Counted from the first letter of the stretch, positions 51,091 to 60,109 are shown. The stretch: 64,000 nt of DNA from Chloroflexota bacterium (GCA_018650845.1 JABIFF010000012.1:62001-126000), one strand, 5' to 3'. Numbers and translations: made by a program. Notes: generated from the letters alone by a model not told the origin.

Positions 51091-51891
51091 ATGATCGTCG
51101 CAATTGGTTCGTTACAGCGTGCAGCCATCGGAATCATCCGATCTGGCGACTACTCGCCCGTGGATGCACCTGAAGATTTTCTTGCATTCCAACCGGATAA
51201 CGACAACCTACCGACAGTAGTTCTAGGCGGATCGGGATCGGAACGCGCTGCCCGTGCCACAAAATGGGCAATCGAAAAATTTGCGCCTGAAGCGGTGATG
51301 TCTTTCGGGTTCTGTGGAGCAACTAAAGACCACGCCCGATCGGGTGACATCGTTATTGCCGCACGAGTTATGGATTTGCCCGGCACCCCATTTGAGTGGT
51401 CGATTGTCGACGATACAAATTCGCTAGGCCCCGACCGCACCATGCTGCTGGCGGCACGAACGGCCGTGGAGGTATCGGGGCTAGATTTCCATCACGGCAC
51501 TATTGTCACCGTATCTAAAGTAGCCACCACCCCCGGCACAAAAAGGTGGCTTGGCGAAGCGGTCAATGCCACAGCGGTCGATACCGAGGCGCATGCCGTT
51601 GCCGATGTTGCGGTGAAAGCCGGTATTCCGTGGACCGTAGTTGCCAGCGTGCTCGACGATAGAGATTTTGATGCTCCAGCGATAATCGACCGCGTAGGCT
51701 CAGGCCCGAACGAACGCGGATATGCGGCTTACATCAAGTACGTTGCTAATAATCCTCAAGACCTTCCATCGCTAATGCGTCTGGGCAAGTCGTCAACCCG
51801 TGCGGGCGCATCGCTCACCAAGTTTATGTCGGCATTTATGGAAGCGTATTCCGCTATTACCTCGGAGCCAGAAACTGCCGAAACGGACTAG
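51091..51891 (+). CDS. nucleoside-phosphorylase-superfamily protein (HpnG/MTAN-like)
   Basis: A 266-residue protein with the purine-nucleoside-phosphorylase/MTA-SAH nucleosidase fold: VVLGGSGSERAARATKWAI near 43, VMSFGFCGATKDHARSGDIVIAARV near 69 and TAVDTEAHAVADVAVKAGIPWTVVASVLDD near 163, where the Glu of the D/T-x-E-S/A motif binds the ribose. In hopanoid clusters HpnG, a member of this superfamily, removes adenine from adenosylhopane. Its place between a prenyl synthase and hpnCDE makes this attractive, but no hopene cyclase or HpnH is in the window, so the substrate remains open. Confidence 0.7.
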   Translation: MIVAIGSLQRAAIGIIRSGDYSPVDAPEDFLAFQPDNDNLPTVVLGGSGSERAARATKWAIEKFAPEAVMSFGFCGATKDHARSGDIVIAARVMDLPGTPFEWSIVDDTNSLGPDRTMLLAARTAVEVSGLDFHHGTIVTVSKVATTPGTKRWLGEAVNATAVDTEAHAVADVAVKAGIPWTVVASVLDDRDFDAPAIIDRVGSGPNERGYAAYIKYVANNPQDLPSLMRLGKSSTRAGASLTKFMSAFMEAYSAITSEPETAETD

Positions 51892-52238
51892 ATTCGTCAG
51901 GCAGTTTTGTGTCAAGTGCGGCACTTTTCGGCAAAAAACAGCGATCTAATACCAAAATCCACCCAAAAATAAGCTGGGCAAGGTCGCAGAATCGCTATAC
52001 TAAATCGGCTGGTTAATTGCTGAGAAACGCAGCATGACGCGGTAATAAACGTCGAAATTCCCCATGGAATCGTCAGATGCCGATGGGCTTTTGTTGAAGT
52101 AACATGTTTGTAACCGCAACTTCAGCTTTCGAGAATTCAAGCAATTGAGTGGATGTCGAAGGCTTTGGAACGCGTATCCTCAGTGGGGCTGCTCGCAAGC
52201 ATTCCTCACTATGTTCTTGCCCTAAGGGGGAAATAAGT
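51892..52238. other. intergenic region before yjbQ
   Basis: About 350 bases. TATACT near 52000 resembles a -10 element but lacks a good -35 partner. A strong RBS, AAGGGGG at 52224-52230, lies at the end. No RNA gene or repeat is visible. Confidence 0.4.
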
Positions 52239-52781
52239 TTGCATTCGGATAAGACACGTGCGCTGTCGGCTGTAGAAGCCGGCCGAATAAGCGTGTTGAA
52301 TGGCACCTCGCCCGGTGGTCTATCTACTGGCACCGAATACAAGGTATTTAGCAAGATCGTCGAAGTCGAATCGACCGACGCTCCTGAGCTAATCGACTTT
52401 ACCGACACCGTTCGCCAACTCGTTTCAGAGTCTGGCGTAAAGAACGGTCAGGTTTCGATTTACAGCACCCACACCACGTTCTCTGTAATGATCAACGAGA
52501 ACGAGCCCCTTCTTTTGCAAGACATGGAGCACTTCTTAGAACGTAGCGCTCCTAAGGACGCCTACTACGGTCACAACGACTTCGAGCTTCGCACTGTAAG
52601 CATGCGACCTAACGAATGTCCGAACGGCCATGCTCACTGCCAGCACATGATTCTCGGCACATCGGAAATAGTTCCTGTAATCGATGGCAACCCGCTTCTC
52701 GGAGAGTTTCAGCGAGTGTTCCTCGTCGAGCTTGATGAGCCAAAGCCACGCCAGGTAGCGGTACAGGTGATGGGCCTCTAG
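52239..52781 (+). CDS. yjbQ: YjbQ/UPF0047 family protein
   Basis: A 180-residue protein of the YjbQ (COG0432) family. Conserved elements are STHTTFSVMINENEPLLLQDM near 79 and GHAHCQHMILGTSEIVPVIDG near 130; the His and Glu residues form a putative metal site. Some members show weak thiamine-phosphate synthase activity, but the natural role is unsettled. About 40 N-terminal residues precede the usual family start. TTG 52239 is chosen because AAGGGGG lies eight bases upstream. It lies 29 bases before hpnC, so it may be cotranscribed with the squalene genes. Confidence 0.85.
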   Translation: MHSDKTRALSAVEAGRISVLNGTSPGGLSTGTEYKVFSKIVEVESTDAPELIDFTDTVRQLVSESGVKNGQVSIYSTHTTFSVMINENEPLLLQDMEHFLERSAPKDAYYGHNDFELRTVSMRPNECPNGHAHCQHMILGTSEIVPVIDGNPLLGEFQRVFLVELDEPKPRQVAVQVMGL

Positions 52782-52810
52782 GTCTCTAGCCGGCATTCGC
52801 TGTTGAAGCA

Positions 52811-53830
52811 ATGTCGATACATTCGCCCGAAACTTCGCCAATGACTCAGTCAGCTACATCGGCTGTTGAGCTTCCGGTTCCAAACATGGAAGTCGGCACT
52901 GACTCGCCCGACTATCTCGCAGCGACGTTCGCCGCATGCGAAGATCTAGCGAAGACCCACTACGAAAATTTTTCCGTTGGTTCACGCCTGCTACCGAACC
53001 ATCTAAGAAAGCATTTCTACTCGATATACGCCTTTTCAAGGGGCGTCGACGATCTTGGTGACGAAGCCGAAGGCGATAGGCATGCACTGCTCGACCTTTG
53101 GGAGAAGCAGCTTGAAGCTTGCTACCCCGATAGTTCCGACGGCAGCGCACCTACTCACCCCTACTTCGTCGCACTAGCCGAAACGATCCGTGAGTTCGAT
53201 ATTCCCGCTGAACCGTTCAAACGGCTAATCGAAGCCAATCGACGCGATCAGACAATCACCCGGCACGAAACCTACGCCGATGTAATCGAATACTGCACGT
53301 ATTCGGCGAACCCGGTCGGCCATCTGGTGCTCTTCTTAAGTGGTGTCAGGGAGCGAAAACTTCACGACCTTGCTGACAAGACTTGCACCGGTCTTCAGCT
53401 AGCGAACTTCTGGCAAGATGTTGGCGTCGACATAGAGATCGGTCGAATTTACATTCCGCAGGAAGATCTCGCTCGATTCGATGTAACCGAGGAACAGATC
53501 ACCCAAGGCAAGCACGACGAAAATTTCGAAAAATTGATGCGGTTCGAAGTCGATCGAGCTCGTGAATTATTCGTTGAGGGCTATGCACTGGCCGATCATC
53601 TTGAGAATTCTCTGAAATCAGATTTCGCACTCTTCTTGCGCGGTGGACTTGAAATTCTCCGGGAGATCGAACGCCAAAATTTCACAGTGCTAAATAAGCG
53701 TCCGCGGATATCTAAGCTTGGCAAGGCAAAAATATTTGCATCGACAATGCTGCGCTCTAAACTCGCATTCCTTGGAATTAGCCTAATTCCTAACAGTGCC
53801 TTCAAATCCGCAGCAAGGCATACTTACTGA
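52811..53830 (+). CDS. hpnC: HpnC-type squalene/phytoene synthase
   Basis: A 339-residue all-helical prenyltransferase. HYENFSVGSRLLPNHLRKHFYSIYAFSRGVDDLGDE near residues 50-85 includes the first Asp motif; GLQLANFWQDVGVDIEIGRIYIP near 194 the second. The HYENF start and DDLGDE variant are those of HpnC, which with HpnD and HpnE turns FPP into squalene (HpnC converts presqualene diphosphate to hydroxysqualene). ATG 52811 lacks a strong RBS; Met11 at 52841 is an alternative. First of hpnC-hpnD-hpnE. Confidence 0.88.
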   Translation: MSIHSPETSPMTQSATSAVELPVPNMEVGTDSPDYLAATFAACEDLAKTHYENFSVGSRLLPNHLRKHFYSIYAFSRGVDDLGDEAEGDRHALLDLWEKQLEACYPDSSDGSAPTHPYFVALAETIREFDIPAEPFKRLIEANRRDQTITRHETYADVIEYCTYSANPVGHLVLFLSGVRERKLHDLADKTCTGLQLANFWQDVGVDIEIGRIYIPQEDLARFDVTEEQITQGKHDENFEKLMRFEVDRARELFVEGYALADHLENSLKSDFALFLRGGLEILREIERQNFTVLNKRPRISKLGKAKIFASTMLRSKLAFLGISLIPNSAFKSAARHTY

Positions 53831-53898
53831 CCAGCCTCCAGAACGCAGAAGCCGCGCAGAAGTAAACGCCGCCATACAGCAGCCAGCCTCAGAACTAA

Positions 53899-54828
53899 AT
53901 GCAAGACGAAGCCTCCACAAAACAGCAAATTGCCGATGCCTACGAAGCAGTAGCCGCATCGACCAAAGCTGCCTCGTCGAATTTCTACTACGCCTTCATC
54001 ACGCTCCCACCTGAAAAGCGGAACGCAGTTTACGCTGGCTACTCGTTCTGTCGACTCGCCGACGATATCGTCGATGATGGCGAATACGGCGAATACGGCG
54101 AACGAACGGGCGAAGCGCTCGATTCACTTCAAACCCACCTCGCTGCAGCATACGCCGGAAATTTTTCTACAAACGGCGACACGTTGAAGATCACCGAAGC
54201 CTCGACAGAACTATGGCGAGCGCTTGGCGACACACTTCACAAGTATCCAATCGACCAACAGCACCTACTGGATGTGGTCGAGGGTTGCCGCATGGATCTC
54301 GAAGGCACGACCTACGAAACGTGGGATCAGCTTGTCGAGTATTGCAAGCGAGTCGCCAGCGCCACGGGCCTTGCCTTAATCGAAGTGTTTGGCTACGAAG
54401 ACGAACGAGCTGTCGAATACGCAATCGATCTTGGCATTGCCCTTCAGCTAACCAACATCCTTCGAGACATCACTGAAGATCTTTCGATAGGCAGGGTTTA
54501 TCTCCCATCGGAAGAACTCGCTGAGTACGGCGTTACTGTTGACGATCTACGGAATAAGAACGTCACTCCTGAGTACTTAAGGTTCATGAAATTTCAGGTT
54601 GCGAGAGCACGAAAATATCTCGAATCTGGCGTGCGACTATTTCCGCTTCTCGATAAACAGTCACGCCAATGCCCTGAAACCATGACCCAGGTCTACGAGA
54701 TGCTTCTCGACCGTATTGAGAAGAATAACTACGACACGCTTAACCACCGCGCTAGTCTTTCAAAATTCCAGAAATTCAAGTTATTGGCCGTTATATGGCT
54801 TCGCAGTCGTGGACTCAGGTTCGTTTAG
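53899..54828 (+). CDS. hpnD: HpnD-type presqualene diphosphate synthase
   Basis: A 309-residue squalene/phytoene-synthase-family enzyme. ASSNFYYAFITLPPEKRNAVYAGYSFCRLADDIVDD near 26-60 holds the first Asp motif, RMDLEGTTYETWDQLVEYCKRVASATGL near 131 the middle motif, and QLTNILRDITEDLSIGRVYLPSEEL near 189 the second Asp motif. In the HpnCDE route HpnD condenses two FPP to presqualene diphosphate. Phytoene synthase is the alternative, but the company of HpnC and HpnE favours squalene. A 9-base unit (GGCGAATAC, 54079-54096) is tandemly repeated, adding EYGEYGE right after the first Asp motif. Confidence 0.88.
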   Translation: MQDEASTKQQIADAYEAVAASTKAASSNFYYAFITLPPEKRNAVYAGYSFCRLADDIVDDGEYGEYGERTGEALDSLQTHLAAAYAGNFSTNGDTLKITEASTELWRALGDTLHKYPIDQQHLLDVVEGCRMDLEGTTYETWDQLVEYCKRVASATGLALIEVFGYEDERAVEYAIDLGIALQLTNILRDITEDLSIGRVYLPSEELAEYGVTVDDLRNKNVTPEYLRFMKFQVARARKYLESGVRLFPLLDKQSRQCPETMTQVYEMLLDRIEKNNYDTLNHRASLSKFQKFKLLAVIWLRSRGLRFV

Positions 54829-54831
54829 CCC

Positions 54832-56199
54832 ATGCCAACACGAACCGTAGTCATCATTGGCGGCGGTATTGCCGGGCTCGCCACAGCGGTGCGGCTTATC
54901 CAGAGCGGCATCAAACCGATCGTTCTTGAGAAACGTCCGTTATTAGGCGGGCGAGCCTACTCGTTTGTCGACAAAGACTCTGGCGAGGAAATCGACAACG
55001 GCCAGCATGTATTCATTGGCGCATGTGATCAGTTCCAGCAGTACATCGCTGATATCGGTGCATCCGATCAAATTCGACTCGAAGATCGAATCGGGTTCCC
55101 TGTTCTAAAGAACGGTAAAACAAGCTGGTTAAAAGCCCGCAAGCTGCCGGGGATGCTTGCCAATCTTTCAGCCTTGCTCGGTTATAAGCACGTCGGCACC
55201 GCGGGCAAGCTAAGGATTTTGTGGGGCTTGCTCAGCATCAAGCTAACCCGCCTGGGCAAGAATTCTCCGCACGACCAAATAACGTTCGATGACTGGCTAC
55301 GCGATCACTCCCAGAACGACGAAACGATCCGTAACTTCTGGAATCTCATCATCCTGCCCTCGCTAAACGACGACATCACCGGAGTCAGCGCGTTCACCGG
55401 CATCGAGCTGTTCAAGGTGGCGTTGCTAGGTGCTGCTAATAATCCGGCAATGGGAATTCCGCTTTCTGGACTTTCGACTCTTGTTGGCGAGAACGCCAAA
55501 AAATATATCGAGTCACACGGCGGTGAAATTCGGACCGGAATCGATGTCGAATCGTTGCACATCGACAAAGGTGAAATCAGCGGCGTTCGCACCTCCAACG
55601 ACGAACTCATCGAAGGCGAAGCAGTCGTTTCAGCAGTTCCCGCCAACGCCATGACCAAACTCATCCCAGGCGGTAACGATGGCCAGCCAGATTTCTTCAC
55701 TGCCGCCGAATCAGTTCGAACCGCCCCGATAGTTGCGGTTCACATCTGGTACGACCGACCTGTGCTCACCGAGAAATTCGTAGCGACTCTCGATTCACCG
55801 CTTCAATGGGTGTTCAATGACACCGATCTCAAGTCTCGTACCGATTCTGGTCAGCACGTTGTTATCTCGTTAAGTGGAGCATGGGAATGGCAAGATCAAC
55901 CCAAGCAAGAACTCCGCGAAATATTCATCGCCGAAATGGAAAAAACGTTTCCGGCTGCGCGCGAAGCTGAAATAACAAAATTCACCATCGTGAAAATGCT
56001 CGAGGCGACATTCAGGGTTGAACCGGGCTCACACCAGCGGCGACTTTCGCAACGAACGCCACTTCCCGGCTTCTACTTGGCGGGAGATTGGACCGATACC
56101 GGTTGGCCATCAACTATGGAATCGGCAGTGCGAAGCGGTAACCTTGCCGCTAGATACATCGTCGAAGATATCCGTACCGGCGATCAGTCATCCCTTTAG
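54832..56199 (+). CDS. hpnE: HpnE-type hydroxysqualene dehydroxylase
   Basis: A 455-residue FAD-dependent amine-oxidase/phytoene-desaturase-like flavoprotein. The dinucleotide motif VVIIGGGIAGLATA lies at residues 6-19, then LEKRPLLGGRAYSF, IDNGQHVFIGACDQF, and the C-terminal FAD-contact stretch FYLAGDWTDTGWPSTMESAVRSG. The NGQH and WPSTMESA elements are characteristic of HpnE, which reduces hydroxysqualene to squalene. It begins three bases after hpnD ends, so the two are tightly coupled. Squalene could feed hopanoid or carotenoid-like lipids; no cyclase is in the window. Confidence 0.88.
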   Translation: MPTRTVVIIGGGIAGLATAVRLIQSGIKPIVLEKRPLLGGRAYSFVDKDSGEEIDNGQHVFIGACDQFQQYIADIGASDQIRLEDRIGFPVLKNGKTSWLKARKLPGMLANLSALLGYKHVGTAGKLRILWGLLSIKLTRLGKNSPHDQITFDDWLRDHSQNDETIRNFWNLIILPSLNDDITGVSAFTGIELFKVALLGAANNPAMGIPLSGLSTLVGENAKKYIESHGGEIRTGIDVESLHIDKGEISGVRTSNDELIEGEAVVSAVPANAMTKLIPGGNDGQPDFFTAAESVRTAPIVAVHIWYDRPVLTEKFVATLDSPLQWVFNDTDLKSRTDSGQHVVISLSGAWEWQDQPKQELREIFIAEMEKTFPAAREAEITKFTIVKMLEATFRVEPGSHQRRLSQRTPLPGFYLAGDWTDTGWPSTMESAVRSGNLAARYIVEDIRTGDQSSL

Positions 56200-56231
56200 T
56201 CAGCTTTTCAATTTAGGCTCAGGCTCATCTA

Positions 56232-57752
56232 GTGACAACCGCCAAACGTCCCGATCGCTACATGGCAATCGACTTCGGAACCAGCCACATAACAGTGGCT
56301 GTCGGCGCGGATACTGGCGCACCGCTTTCATCGATCAAAGCACCGATCAAATATTTCACGCCAGCTGATGGACCTCGAACGGGTCTTGAATTCGATCCCG
56401 CCGAGACGCTGAATCTGGTCACTGCAACTGCACAATCAGCGATTGGTGCAGCCGACATTTCACCTGACGAAATAACCGGAATCGGAGTTACTTCGCAACG
56501 ACAAGGTTTAGTGCTCCTAAACCTCGAAGGCTTGCCAATCTATGCGGGGCGGAGTCGAGACATGCGAGCGACCGCCGAGGGCGTAGAAATCGACGCCAAT
56601 GCACTAGTCGATATTTGGGAACTTACGGGACACGGCCCCGGCATACGAACCGGGTGGGCACGACTCAAATGGTTCGCAGCGAATAAGCCCGAGATATACG
56701 AACGAACAAGAACAATGTGCAGCATCGCCGATTGGCTTGTTCTTGAGCTGACTGGCGAACTACTGATGGAAGAAACGCTAGCCGTAGAAGCCGGACTGGC
56801 GATGGTAGCGAGCGGTGACCCATCCAACGCACTTGCTCCGGCCTTTAATCTTGCCGATGTCCAACTCCCGCAAACCTGCGCGCCGGGAACGGTAGTAGGC
56901 AATATCAAAAAGAGCTTTTCTAGTCAGCTCGGAGTTCCCGCTAATACGCCCGTTGTTGCTTGCGGTCCCGACGTTCAATCCGGGCTCATCGGCTTCGGAG
57001 CACAGCTACCCAACTCTGTTGGCATCATGTCTGGCTGGAGCACTACATGCCAGCGAGTAACCGAACGCCCGGTATTCGACGACACAAGGGCTATGTGGAC
57101 GGGTCGTCACGTTATCGAAAACAGCTGGGTGCTTGACGGTAACGCCGGCGAAACCGGGAGCACGTATCAGTGGTTGCTTTCGCTGTTATACGGATCGCTC
57201 GACAACGTCGAAGTGATGAAAGCCATCGACGAGCCACTAGGCAAAATCGAACCCGGCTCGAACGCCGTCACGACTTTTCTTGGACCGTCGCTTGTGCACA
57301 CAGCGAACGATATCGAACGAACGGGTGGATTCCTATTTCCGATCCCGGTTTCGCACAACCCGCCTGATCGATTCGACATCGCACGTTCAGCTCTCGATAG
57401 CTTTGCTTTCGCCATTCGATACAACATCGAGCGACTCAACAGCTTCCGCGGCCCAGCTTTGAATATTTCAGCAGGTGGCGGGATGCTCAAATCCGAATCG
57501 TTCCGCGAGATTCTCGTCAACGTCCTCGACTGTGAAATTGGAATTGCGGAATCCGGAGAAACCAACACTCTGGGCACTATTTCTCAAGTCGCTGCGAGCG
57601 TTGGAAAAGGCCCATCGCTAGCCGAGTTCGCTGCTATCAGAGCGACAGAGCTCGACAAGTACGAGCCAAACACTACGCATGCCGCCATATACGACAATCT
57701 GTATTCAGAATGGCGACACAAAGAACGCATGATCAGCCAGCTCGAACTGTAA
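56232..57752 (+). CDS. FGGY-family carbohydrate kinase
   Basis: A 506-residue sugar kinase. The phosphate-1 motif AIDFGTSHITVAV is near residue 12; TSQRQG near 88 is the usual substrate loop; the catalytic Asp is in VACGPDVQSGLIGFGA near 247; and LNISAGGGMLKSESFREILVNVLD near 415 is the adenosine-binding FGGY signature. The family phosphorylates xylulose, fuculose, rhamnulose, glycerol, autoinducer-2 and others. Sixteen bases separate it from a class II aldolase gene, as in fuculose/rhamnulose pathways, where the kinase product is cleaved by the aldolase. Start GTG 56232. It follows hpnE by 32 bases. Confidence 0.88.
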   Translation: MTTAKRPDRYMAIDFGTSHITVAVGADTGAPLSSIKAPIKYFTPADGPRTGLEFDPAETLNLVTATAQSAIGAADISPDEITGIGVTSQRQGLVLLNLEGLPIYAGRSRDMRATAEGVEIDANALVDIWELTGHGPGIRTGWARLKWFAANKPEIYERTRTMCSIADWLVLELTGELLMEETLAVEAGLAMVASGDPSNALAPAFNLADVQLPQTCAPGTVVGNIKKSFSSQLGVPANTPVVACGPDVQSGLIGFGAQLPNSVGIMSGWSTTCQRVTERPVFDDTRAMWTGRHVIENSWVLDGNAGETGSTYQWLLSLLYGSLDNVEVMKAIDEPLGKIEPGSNAVTTFLGPSLVHTANDIERTGGFLFPIPVSHNPPDRFDIARSALDSFAFAIRYNIERLNSFRGPALNISAGGGMLKSESFREILVNVLDCEIGIAESGETNTLGTISQVAASVGKGPSLAEFAAIRATELDKYEPNTTHAAIYDNLYSEWRHKERMISQLEL

Positions 57753-57768
57753 GGAACTAGTCACTACT

Positions 57769-58437
57769 ATGAATTGGCAGAACGAACGACAAAAGCTTGT
57801 CGACACCATGCAGAAGCTAGATCGACTCGGAATGGTTTCAGGGTCGAGTGGCAATGCTTCGGTGAGGCTTCCCGCGGCTGGTACCAAGAAAAAACTCTTC
57901 CTCGTAACCCCCGCCGGTGTTTCATACGACACCCTGACGATCGACCAAATTGTGCTCGTTGATGAAGAGATGAGCCCCATCGGCCGAGATGCCGGAATAC
58001 CCTCATCCGAAGCTCTTTTGCATAAGGCTGTATATGACAGCCGTCGTGATGTCGACGCCATCATTCACACTCACTCTGTGTACGCCAGTGTTCAAGCCGT
58101 GAAAGCCGAAGCTATTCCGCCGATCATCGACGAAATGGTCGTCTACATAGGCGGCACGATCGAAGTTTCTGAATACGGGTTCCCGGGAACTGTCGAGCTT
58201 GCAGAAAAATCAGTCGAAGCACTCGGTGACAGACGCGCGGCAATCATTCGCAACCATGGCATGTTCGCCGTAGCCGACTCTCTCAAAGAGGCACTACGAG
58301 TCGCCGAACTAGTCGAACGAATCGCCAAGATTTACGTCAACGCAAAGACGTCGGGAACTATCGTTCCGGTCCCAGATCACGCGGTTGAAGCAGAACGCGA
58401 AATGTACCTCAAACGCACTGGGCTTAAATTAGCTTAG
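57769..58437 (+). CDS. class II aldolase/adducin-family protein (fuculose-phosphate-aldolase-like)
   Basis: A 222-residue zinc-dependent aldolase. LGMVSGSSGNASVRL near 20 is the phosphate-binding stretch, SSEALLHKAVYD near 79 carries the catalytic Glu, IIHTHSVYAS near 98 two zinc His, and IIRNHGMFAV near 158 the third. Length matches L-fuculose-1-phosphate aldolase. Reaction type is cleavage of a ketose 1-phosphate into DHAP and an aldehyde; the natural sugar is not known. Pairs with the kinase upstream and the small unknown protein downstream. Confidence 0.87.
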   Translation: MNWQNERQKLVDTMQKLDRLGMVSGSSGNASVRLPAAGTKKKLFLVTPAGVSYDTLTIDQIVLVDEEMSPIGRDAGIPSSEALLHKAVYDSRRDVDAIIHTHSVYASVQAVKAEAIPPIIDEMVVYIGGTIEVSEYGFPGTVELAEKSVEALGDRRAAIIRNHGMFAVADSLKEALRVAELVERIAKIYVNAKTSGTIVPVPDHAVEAEREMYLKRTGLKLA

Positions 58438-58468
58438 TCTGTGCGTCTAGACGCTAAGGAGAATAAAT

Positions 58469-58846
58469 ATGCCCATCGTGCCAGCATTCATTCTTAGACG
58501 CCTCTACGTGAAGGAAAGCCTGCGCAACACGCCTGACGGTTGGAGTTTCACACTTCGAAATTCCCTCGGTTCCGGCTACGCGACCGGCTTGGTACCGCTG
58601 AAGCTCAATGAGGTCACAGAGATATCAATGACCAGCACCTGGTTCGTCGATGGCGAAAGCGATGCGACCATCACGTTCGACCAAGTAACCGATCAAAATA
58701 CTTTTGGGTTGAAGATGAACAAGGAGATCGAAATTAACGTGACTGGTGATCGCCTGACGGACGGTGAACACAACGTTTATTTCGGATGCATTGTTCCCGG
58801 AATTGGACAAATTGGATTTGATTTCACCGACACGGTCGCCAACTAA
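58469..58846 (+). CDS. small conserved-looking protein of unknown function
   Basis: A 125-residue soluble protein, not confidently recognised. It opens MPIVPAFILRRLYVKESLRNTPDGWSFTLRNSLGSG; the rest is rich in alternating hydrophobic residues and Gly/Asp turns (TGLVPLKLNEV; ATITFDQVTD; IEINVTGDRL; VYFGCIVPGIGQIGFDF), so an all-beta fold is likely. No Cys/His metal site or signal peptide is evident. A good AAGGAG RBS precedes the ATG, and it lies 31 bases after the aldolase, so it is very probably expressed with the kinase and aldolase. Confidence 0.7.
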   Translation: MPIVPAFILRRLYVKESLRNTPDGWSFTLRNSLGSGYATGLVPLKLNEVTEISMTSTWFVDGESDATITFDQVTDQNTFGLKMNKEIEINVTGDRLTDGEHNVYFGCIVPGIGQIGFDFTDTVAN

Positions 58847-58876
58847 TCGATGCTACTTTTTTACTTAATTTTGCAC

Positions 58877-58900
58877 AAAAGCAGTTCAACTGCGTTTTTT
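58877..58900 (+). terminator. short rho-independent terminator
   Basis: AAAA, GCAG (58881-58884), loop TTCAA, CTGC (58890-58893), G and TTTTTT. The stem is short but flanked by A- and T-runs that extend pairing. It ends the kinase/aldolase unit, perhaps together with hpnCDE. Confidence 0.6.
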
Positions 58901-59071
58901 GAGTGGTAGACCGCACACATGACGAAGAGTCGATTTCCTCACATAGTTCAGTGATTCAATCAGGTACAGATTCACCAACTGCTGAGATACAATTTGTAAC
59001 TAGAGCATCCACTATTGCAATTCTCACCACCCATTCGAGAGTTGTATCGGCAAATAGAGCAGCGATAAATA

Positions 59072-60109
59072 ATGCCATTCGATGAGTTTGACCCAATAGA
59101 TCGCGAGATCATGAATACGATTCAAGCAGCCTTCCCATTGGTTGCCGAACCGTACAAAGCGATCGCCGAAACAGTTGGAACCACCGAGCAAGATGTAATT
59201 GATCGAATTGAAGCGCTTCGCAAGAAGAACGTCGTTCGACAGATCGGTGCGATTTTCGATACCCGGAAGCTCAAGTATCAATCGATGCTTGTGGCGATGC
59301 AGTTCCCAGATGACAAGCTCGATAAGGCAGCACGCTTCCTTAACAGGCACCCGGGAATTAGCCACAACTACGAACGTGATGGGCACTTCAACCTGTGGTT
59401 CACCATCGCAGTTCCGCCCGATCGTTCACTCGAAGGTGAAGTCGAAAAGCTCGGCGAGCTAACCGGTGCACTATCGACCCGACTTCTCCCAACGATCAAA
59501 TTTTTCAAAATCGGTGTCAACTTCGACATGGTCAAAGGCAAGTCCAGCGCAACCGAAGGTTACCGACCCGACGATCAGGGCACGACGAGCACTACTTCAC
59601 CTGAGGTTACTCAGGACATCATCGACTATGTAAAGGTGATGCAGGAAGACCTCGATCCGGTTTCACGACCGTTCGATTCTATGGCTGCCAAACTTGGCAT
59701 GACCATCGACGAAATGTTTGCTCGGGCCGACGAGCTTGTCGAACTCAAACTCATGCGTCGATACAGCGCAGTGCTGCACCACCGACGTGCGGGATTCTCG
59801 TCAAACGCAATGATCGTTTGGAAAGTTCCAGAAGAACGTTCCGAAGAGATCGGCACAATCATGGCGCAGCACCCTGCTGTAACGCACTGCTACCAGCGCC
59901 CAACATATGAAGACTGGCCATATTCGCACTTCACGATGGTTCACGGAACATCGGCTGAAGAATGTGAACGATTCGGTAATGAGATAGCCGAATCGACTGG
60001 CATGGACGAACGAGCGCTGGTTTACAGCCTTCGTGAATACAAGAAGACTCGAGTACGCTACTTCGTTGAAGAAGAATTCGTAGTCGAAGAACTCCAGCCA
60101 ATCGGCTGA
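59072..60109 (+). CDS. ahbAB: fused siroheme decarboxylase AhbA-AhbB
   Basis: A 345-residue fusion of two Lrp/AsnC-like siroheme decarboxylase units. The first (about 1-165) has an HTH (YKAIAETVGTTEQDVIDRIEALRKKNVVRQIGAIFDTRKLKYQS), then FNLWFTIAVP and FFKIGVNFDM. The second (about 180-345) has MRRYSAVLHHRRAGFSSNAMIVWKVPE, VTHCYQRPTYEDWPYSHFTMVHG and SLREYKKTRVRYF, which are the hallmarks of AhbB/NirDL-type proteins. AhbA and AhbB together remove the C12 and C18 acetate carboxyls from siroheme, giving 12,18-didecarboxysiroheme. The neighbours make siroheme precursors. Heme d1 (NirDLGH) is the alternative, but no nir genes are here. The ATG has only a weak RBS. Confidence 0.9.
   Translation: MPFDEFDPIDREIMNTIQAAFPLVAEPYKAIAETVGTTEQDVIDRIEALRKKNVVRQIGAIFDTRKLKYQSMLVAMQFPDDKLDKAARFLNRHPGISHNYERDGHFNLWFTIAVPPDRSLEGEVEKLGELTGALSTRLLPTIKFFKIGVNFDMVKGKSSATEGYRPDDQGTTSTTSPEVTQDIIDYVKVMQEDLDPVSRPFDSMAAKLGMTIDEMFARADELVELKLMRRYSAVLHHRRAGFSSNAMIVWKVPEERSEEIGTIMAQHPAVTHCYQRPTYEDWPYSHFTMVHGTSAEECERFGNEIAESTGMDERALVYSLREYKKTRVRYFVEEEFVVEELQPIG

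Noticed and set aside
54079-54105. Nine-base tandem repeat in hpnD
   Set aside because: Only two and a half in-frame units; it adds a few residues and keeps the frame, so it is noted in the gene entry but not treated as a separate element.
59072-60109. Lrp/AsnC transcriptional regulator
   Set aside because: The HTH segments are present, but the HHRRAGF, HCYQRP-WPY and EYKKTRVRYF motifs and the tetrapyrrole neighbours identify siroheme decarboxylase units.
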